Positions 59,974 through 64,000 of a stretch of DNA of 64,000 nt are shown in pieces. The DNA is from an uncultured Pseudomonadota bacterium (GTDB lineage: Bacteria; Pseudomonadota; Gammaproteobacteria; Burkholderiales; SG8-39): contig CAIKRR010000004.1 in NCBI GenBank assembly GCA_903829815.1, positions 18,701 to 82,700 on the forward strand. Reading direction: 5' to 3'. The notes beneath the pieces are model-generated. The model saw only the letters and a list, made by a program, of their open reading frames with translations, was not told the DNA's origin and did not search any database. Both the position numbers and the translations under genes were made by a program. How positions within the stretch are numbered: the first letter of the stretch is position 1; each line of letters opens with the position of its first letter.

Positions 59974-61326
59974 CTAGCCCTGGGCACCCATGATCATGTC
60001 AGCCAGTCCGGTGGCAATCCCCGGGAAGAAGCAGAGCAGGAAAATGCCGACAAACATCAGCGCGACAAAGGGCAATACACCGAGTATCACGTCGCGCAGC
60101 GGAATATCGGGCGCGATGTTCTTGATCACGAAGAGATTGAGCCCCACCGGCGGATGAATCAGTCCCATCTCCATCACGATCGTCATCACCACGCCAAACC
60201 AGATGAGATCGAAACCGGCCGCGCGCAGGGGCGGCAGGATGATCGGGGCGGTCATCAGAATGATCGACACGGGTGGCAGGAAAAACCCCAGCCCAACCAC
60301 CATCAGCAAGATGGCAGCCAGCAGCACCCAGCGCGACAGATGCATGTCGACCACCCATTGTGCCGCCGACTGACTGATGTGCAAGTAGCTCATCACGTAG
60401 GCATACAACAGGGACATGCCGATGATCATCATCAGCATGGTCGACTCGCGCAAGGTGGCACTGAAGATGGGCTGAAGATCTCGCGGCCGCCAGACCGCAT
60501 AGATCAGCGCAATGAGGGCAAGCGCGAGCACAGCCCCGAGCCCCGCGGTCTCCGAGGGGGTGGCGTAACCGCCATAGAGCGCAAACATCACCCCGGTAAG
60601 CAGGATGATGAAGGGCAGCACGCGCGGCAGCAATGACAACTTCTCACGCACGGTGAAGTGCTCGACGGCCAGCATCGCCGACGTCTGCCCACCGGCAAGC
60701 ACCACCGCCTCGGCCCGTCGATACTCCAGCCTGAAGCGCCAGACGGCGTACGCCGCAAACAGCACCACCAGCATCAATGCCGGCACGATGGCGGCAAGAA
60801 ACAGTCGTCCAAGCGACTGCTCGGCGGCAACCGCATACAGAATCATGGTGATCGACGGAGGCAGCAGGATGCCCAGGGTACCGCCGGCAGCGATGATCCC
60901 GGCCGCGAACCCGCCCGAATACCCCCGCGAACGCATCTCGGGTATGCCTGCAGCGCCGATGGCCGAACAAGTGGCGGGCGATGATCCGGCCATCGCCGCA
61001 AAGAGGGCGCAGGCAAACACGTTCGCAATGCCCAGCCCACCCGGTACCCGGTGCAGCCAGGCGTGCAGCGCGCCGTAGAGGTCCCTGCCCGCCCTCGAGC
61101 GCCCGATGGCCGCCCCCTTCAGAATGAAGAGCGGTATCGACAACAGGGTGATCGAGGCCATCTCCTCGTAGACATTCTGCGCGATCGTATCAACCGATGC
61201 CGCCGGCATGAATATCAGCATGAATACACTGGCGGTGGCCCCCAGCGCAAACGCAATCGGCATGCCCGAAAACATCACCAGGAGCGTGACAGCCCCATAA
61301 GCCAGACCAATTTCCATCGTGCTCAT
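59974..61326 (-). CDS. TRAP transporter large permease (DctM family, second copy)
   Basis: 450 residues from ATG 61326, overlapping the DctQ stop by 4 bp. Some 12 membrane segments; motifs include SITLLSIPLFILKGAAIG, GSSPATCSAIGAAGIPEM, AAGGTLGILLPPSITMILY and IHPPVGLNLFVIK. It completes a P-Q-M TRAP system for an organic acid, distinct in sequence from the one at 33-36 kb. Confidence 0.95.
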   Translation of the reverse strand: MSTMEIGLAYGAVTLLVMFSGMPIAFALGATASVFMLIFMPAASVDTIAQNVYEEMASITLLSIPLFILKGAAIGRSRAGRDLYGALHAWLHRVPGGLGIANVFACALFAAMAGSSPATCSAIGAAGIPEMRSRGYSGGFAAGIIAAGGTLGILLPPSITMILYAVAAEQSLGRLFLAAIVPALMLVVLFAAYAVWRFRLEYRRAEAVVLAGGQTSAMLAVEHFTVREKLSLLPRVLPFIILLTGVMFALYGGYATPSETAGLGAVLALALIALIYAVWRPRDLQPIFSATLRESTMLMMIIGMSLLYAYVMSYLHISQSAAQWVVDMHLSRWVLLAAILLMVVGLGFFLPPVSIILMTAPIILPPLRAAGFDLIWFGVVMTIVMEMGLIHPPVGLNLFVIKNIAPDIPLRDVILGVLPFVALMFVGIFLLCFFPGIATGLADMIMGAQG

Positions 61327-61862
61327 CGAACGCCCACCTTGCGCATCGAGGCCACCAGTTGCCCGACAATCTGCACGGTGAGCAGACTCATGCCCAGAGC
61401 CATCAGCAGATACGGTATCCAAAGCGGTGGTGCCCAACTGGAGGAGGTGCGGTAGCCCTCGAGTTGAGCTTCATCGAAGAGGGCCCAGGCCTTCCAGCTG
61501 AAAAACCCGCAGAACAGCGCACTGGCCAGATCGACAAGAGCGCGTCGAATCCGATCGACCCGCGGCGGCAGCAGCGATGCGATCGCTTCGATCCCTACAT
61601 GACCACGAACGGCCTGTACGCTTGCCGATGACAGAAAGACTGCGCCCACGATGAGAAATACCGACATCTCGTCCTGCCAGTCAGAGGGCGCATTGAGAAA
61701 ATAGCGCATCACCACGCTGGAGGTCAGCACCAGCGAAGCCGCCAGCAGCGCAAACGACGCCAACCGCTCGATCCAGCGGTTGAGCGAGCCGAGAATGCCT
61801 GCGGCAGCACGACGGTCTGCGTCGCAGAGCGCGCCCTCCTGCACCTCGCCTGCGGCACTCAT
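61323..61862 (-). CDS. TRAP transporter small permease (DctQ family, second copy)
   Basis: 179 residues with four membrane segments and the family motif VVMRYFLNAPSDWQDEMSVF. Its start overlaps the DctP stop and its stop overlaps the DctM start, each by 4 bp, so all three TRAP genes are translationally coupled. Confidence 0.93.
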   Translation of the reverse strand: MSAAGEVQEGALCDADRRAAAGILGSLNRWIERLASFALLAASLVLTSSVVMRYFLNAPSDWQDEMSVFLIVGAVFLSSASVQAVRGHVGIEAIASLLPPRVDRIRRALVDLASALFCGFFSWKAWALFDEAQLEGYRTSSSWAPPLWIPYLLMALGMSLLTVQIVGQLVASMRKVGVR

Positions 61863-62890
61863 GCGGCCGGAATCTTCTCGGCCATGGCAAGAAGTTCCGC
61901 TGCAAGCGGCGAGCGCTCGGCGTAATCCTTCCAGGCAGTACCCCGGGCGATGTCACGCCACTTGTCGACCGTGGCGTCGTCGAGATCCTTGACCGTTGCC
62001 CCGCGATTTGCGTAGACCTCGGCCACCTTCTGATCGTCGGCCATGGCCTCTCGCAGGGCAAACTTCTCGAGTTCGGCTCCCGAGGCCATGATGGCCTCCT
62101 GATGCGCGGCAGGCAACGCCTCGAAGATCTGGCGCGACATGATCAGCGGCTCGAGCATGAACCAGTACGACTTTCCACGCCCGGTCGTGAGCGCCTTGGA
62201 GACCTCTTCGAGACGAAACGAGATGAGGCTGGTCGACGAGGTAATGACCGCGTCGCAGGCGCCAGTCTGCATGGCTGCATACGCTTCATTGGAGGGAATC
62301 GAGAGCGTTGCGGCGCCTGCTGCCTTCAACACCATGTCCATCTCGCGACTGCCGCCCCGCACCTTCATCCCCTTGGCATCTTCCGGGTTCAGGATGGCCC
62401 GGTTACGACTGGCTACGCCGCCTGCTTGCCAGATCCAGGCGACGATCACGACGCCTTTGTCCGAAAGGAAACGGGCAAACCGTTGCCCCACTGGTGCCCC
62501 CTTCCAGGCGGCACCCTGTTTGTAGGACGTCACCAGTCCGGGCATCAGCCCGATATTGGTTTCGGGCAATTCGCCCCCGGCATAGGAAATCGGGTAAAGC
62601 GTCAGATCGAGCACACCCTTGCGCAGCGCCGAGAACTGGGCCACGGTCTTCATGAGCGACGAGTTGGGATAGACCTCGCCGGCAAGCGCACCCTGCGTGC
62701 GTCGCGCGACATCGGCGGCAAACATGCGGCACAGGCGATCGCGGAAGTCGCCGACCTCGATGGTGCCGCCCGGAAACTGATGCGAGATCTTGAGGGTCTG
62801 CGCTGCCGCTGCAGGATTGCGCCAGGCCGAAGCCAGCGAAGCAGGAACAGCCAGCGAAGCTGCAAGCGCATGCCGCCGCGTGATGGTCAT
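61859..62890 (-). CDS. TRAP transporter substrate-binding protein (DctP family, second copy)
   Basis: 343 residues from ATG 62890. The N-terminus MTITRRHALAASLAVPASLA has a twin-arginine pair, so Tat export is possible, as known for some TRAP receptors. Conserved blocks include LAGEVYPNSSLMKTVAQF, LNPEDAKGMKVRGGSREMD with the substrate-binding arginine, and LSIPSNEAYAAMQTGACDAV. First gene of the second TRAP operon. Confidence 0.93.
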   Translation of the reverse strand: MTITRRHALAASLAVPASLASAWRNPAAAAQTLKISHQFPGGTIEVGDFRDRLCRMFAADVARRTQGALAGEVYPNSSLMKTVAQFSALRKGVLDLTLYPISYAGGELPETNIGLMPGLVTSYKQGAAWKGAPVGQRFARFLSDKGVVIVAWIWQAGGVASRNRAILNPEDAKGMKVRGGSREMDMVLKAAGAATLSIPSNEAYAAMQTGACDAVITSSTSLISFRLEEVSKALTTGRGKSYWFMLEPLIMSRQIFEALPAAHQEAIMASGAELEKFALREAMADDQKVAEVYANRGATVKDLDDATVDKWRDIARGTAWKDYAERSPLAAELLAMAEKIPAA

Positions 62891-63000
62891 CAAGCATCCC
62901 CCTGTGCAGGCTCCGACCTTCAGGTTCTGGAGCCAGGCGTTCCCCTGTTGCCAGCCTGCCGTCACCTGTCGGAACAGCGGCCAACCCCCCGATTTATTTC

Positions 63001-63011
63001 GTCATTATGAC
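63001..63011. promoter_or_regulatory. Palindrome upstream of the second TRAP operon
   Basis: GTCATTATGAC is a perfect 11-bp palindrome 110 bp before the dctP start. It overlaps a minus-strand CATAAT that could be a -10 element, so a bound regulator would block transcription. Regulator unknown. Confidence 0.4.
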
Positions 63012-63032
63012 CGAATCTGAGGGCTGACGCGT

Positions 63033-63551
63033 TCAGGTACCCATGCACAGGAGCGAGGCACTTGGACAGGGGTCCCAGTAGGTGTTGTAGCGACGCAGAA
63101 TACCGGTGGCCCGATCGAAGTCCAGATCGATCCGCATCGATGTCATGAACTCCCGCCAGCGGTAAGTCCAGACCGCTAGCGCAATATTGGGATAATCGGT
63201 TTCGAGTCCGGCGCGCCCCAGTTGTATCCGTGCCTCTTCCATGGTCGTCACGCCCGGCTTGAGAACGTCGCGGAAATTCTCTGCGACAAGCACCTGCCTG
63301 ACAGCGCTCACCCGCTGATCGCGACCGAGAATCACCCGCCAGGTCTGCGCGCCCCCCGGCCCGAACACGTAGTAAAGGGCCTGATTGCCATCGGGCAGAG
63401 ACCGCTGCTCGTCGGGCTTGCCGGCGATCGCAATCACTTCAGCAAGCGACTGTCCGGGGAGGATGCGCCCGCGCTCGAAGCCGGTGAGCGCACAACCGGC
63501 CAGAGACAAGGCAAGCGCGAAGCCAACAGCGAAGCGAGCCATCGAACTCAT
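63033..63551 (-). CDS. Small lipoprotein with SmpA/OmlA-like (BamE-like) features
   Basis: 172 residues from ATG 63551 with GAGG upstream. Signal peptide and lipobox LSLAGCALTG give a lipidated Cys near residue 20. The repeated pattern LPGQSLAEVIAIAGKPDEQRSL followed by YYVFGPGG recalls the SmpA/OmlA fold of outer-membrane lipoproteins, seen again at LKPGVTTMEEARIQLGRAG. The precise role is unknown. The gene is separated by more than 300 bp from its upstream neighbour. Confidence 0.8.
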   Translation of the reverse strand: MSSMARFAVGFALALSLAGCALTGFERGRILPGQSLAEVIAIAGKPDEQRSLPDGNQALYYVFGPGGAQTWRVILGRDQRVSAVRQVLVAENFRDVLKPGVTTMEEARIQLGRAGLETDYPNIALAVWTYRWREFMTSMRIDLDFDRATGILRRYNTYWDPCPSASLLCMGT

Positions 63552-63860
63552 GTTGTAACCTCGAAAAAGTAATGCCCGACCCGGCATTCGAAAAAACACA
63601 GTAACGCTGCTCGATACCTGAACGACAGTATCGCGAATTGATCCTGCTTGCGGGAATCGTTTCAAAATGTTGACACCGAACCACTGGGATTGCATGACCC
63701 CGATCAGTTGCCCGGCAGCTGGAGGGTATCGCGAATGGCGGTGTCGAGGCACGACAGGGCCATGCCCTCTCCGCTCCTCTGTTTTCGTGCACTGCTGCAC
63801 TGACTCAACCCTCAACGGGCCAGTTCGATAGGGGTGATGGTAACTGCGCCCTGAATGCTC
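63552..63860. other. Intergenic stretch without a recognised gene
   Basis: This 309-bp stretch holds a hairpin near 63572, a plus-strand TTGACA at 63670 without a matching -10, and a 19-codon minus-strand reading frame (63704-63763) that I do not accept as a gene. Nothing else was recognised. Confidence 0.5.
63572..63587 (-). terminator. Small hairpin with T-run
   Basis: ATGCC/GGCAT arms around a 6-nt loop; on the minus strand the stem is followed by TACTTTTT. TCGAAAAA occurs directly on both sides. It could end transcription from the gene at the right edge, but it lies only 20 bp before the lipoprotein start, so a regulatory role is also possible. Confidence 0.35.
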
Positions 63861-64000
63861 TCAGCGGCAAACCTGACGCTGTCGCCCGCCCTTCGCCTCG
63901 GTCTTGACCTTTTCTTCTGCCCGCTTTTGGGCCTCGGCCTGTTGCTGAATCCGCTTTGCAATCGGAGCCAAAAACGCATCCGCTGACAAATTCAATTTCG
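63861..64000 (-). CDS. C-terminal part of an unrecognised protein (cut by window edge)
   Basis: An open frame enters from the right edge (first full codon at 63998) and runs 45 codons to TGA at 63861. The sequence is rich in charged residues and Gln, reading SADAFLAPIAKRIQQQ and then RAEEKVKTEAKGG, and looks like a helical, basic C-terminal tail. I do not recognise the family. The compositional pattern suggests real coding, but this is the weakest CDS in the list. Confidence 0.4.
   Translation of the reverse strand, partial: KLNLSADAFLAPIAKRIQQQAEAQKRAEEKVKTEAKGGRQRQVCR

Noticed and set aside
63670..63675. TTGACA resembling a -35 box
   Set aside because: No -10 hexamer at 15-19 bp and no plus-strand gene downstream in the window.
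63704..63763. 19-codon minus-strand frame with a ribosome-binding-like GGAGAGG
   Set aside because: Too short, no similarity recognised, and not distinguishable from chance.

Overview
The window looks like a high-GC betaproteobacterial chromosome, most plausibly Burkholderiales and near Alcaligenaceae. The grounds are an smc-zipA-ligA block, a queF-dapC-dapD-dapE-prmB block, and five Bug/TctC-type periplasmic binding proteins, a family strongly expanded in that order. No rRNA or tRNA gene was seen, so the placement is inference.

Layout. 1-11.4 kb is core housekeeping: on the minus strand SMC, ZipA and NAD-dependent ligase (cut by the left edge); on the plus strand QueF, then DapC, DapD, DapE and the L3 methyltransferase PrmB. 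A truncated membrane-protein remnant (11.5-11.9 kb) marks the switch to an accessory, catabolic region. 12-17.3 kb holds a TctC protein divergent from an FAD monooxygenase, an HtrA/PDZ protein that has lost its catalytic triad, a CoxM-type FAD subunit and an alpha/beta hydrolase. 17.4-24.4 kb is a minus-strand run of oxaloacetate decarboxylase-like protein, CoxL-type molybdenum hydroxylase, IorA, IorB, SoxY and SoxZ. 24.6-33 kb holds a geranylgeranyl-reductase-family flavoprotein, TctC, a DUF1116 (AllG-like)/amidohydrolase pair, a formamidase-type amidase and a second CoxL. 33-36 kb is a TRAP transporter.

36-54 kb reads as a dispersed aromatic-degradation toolkit: HpaB-type hydroxylase with a divergent MarR regulator, two UbiD decarboxylases, two extradiol (VOC) dioxygenases, an SDR, an acyl-CoA-dehydrogenase-fold monooxygenase, an alpha/beta C-C-type hydrolase and two FAH-fold proteins. 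These would make hydroxylation, ring cleavage, C-C hydrolysis and hydration/isomerisation steps. 54-58.3 kb is a four-gene minus-strand group (Pht5-like protein, branched-chain-type binding protein, metallo-beta-lactamase-fold hydrolase, TctC). 58.4-62.9 kb is a second TRAP operon followed by a DUF3500 protein with a histidine-rich tail. The right end has a small lipoprotein and the C-terminus of an unrecognised protein.

The whole 12-63 kb region is rich in substrate-binding proteins and oxidoreductases but poor in regulators (one MarR seen), in electron-transfer partners (no HpaC-type flavin reductase) and in TctAB or ABC permeases. The most unusual items are the IorAB-SoxYZ gene group, the mixed set of molybdenum-hydroxylase subunits, several enzyme-fold proteins without canonical catalytic residues, and an inverted pair of DnaA boxes at 16.45 kb.
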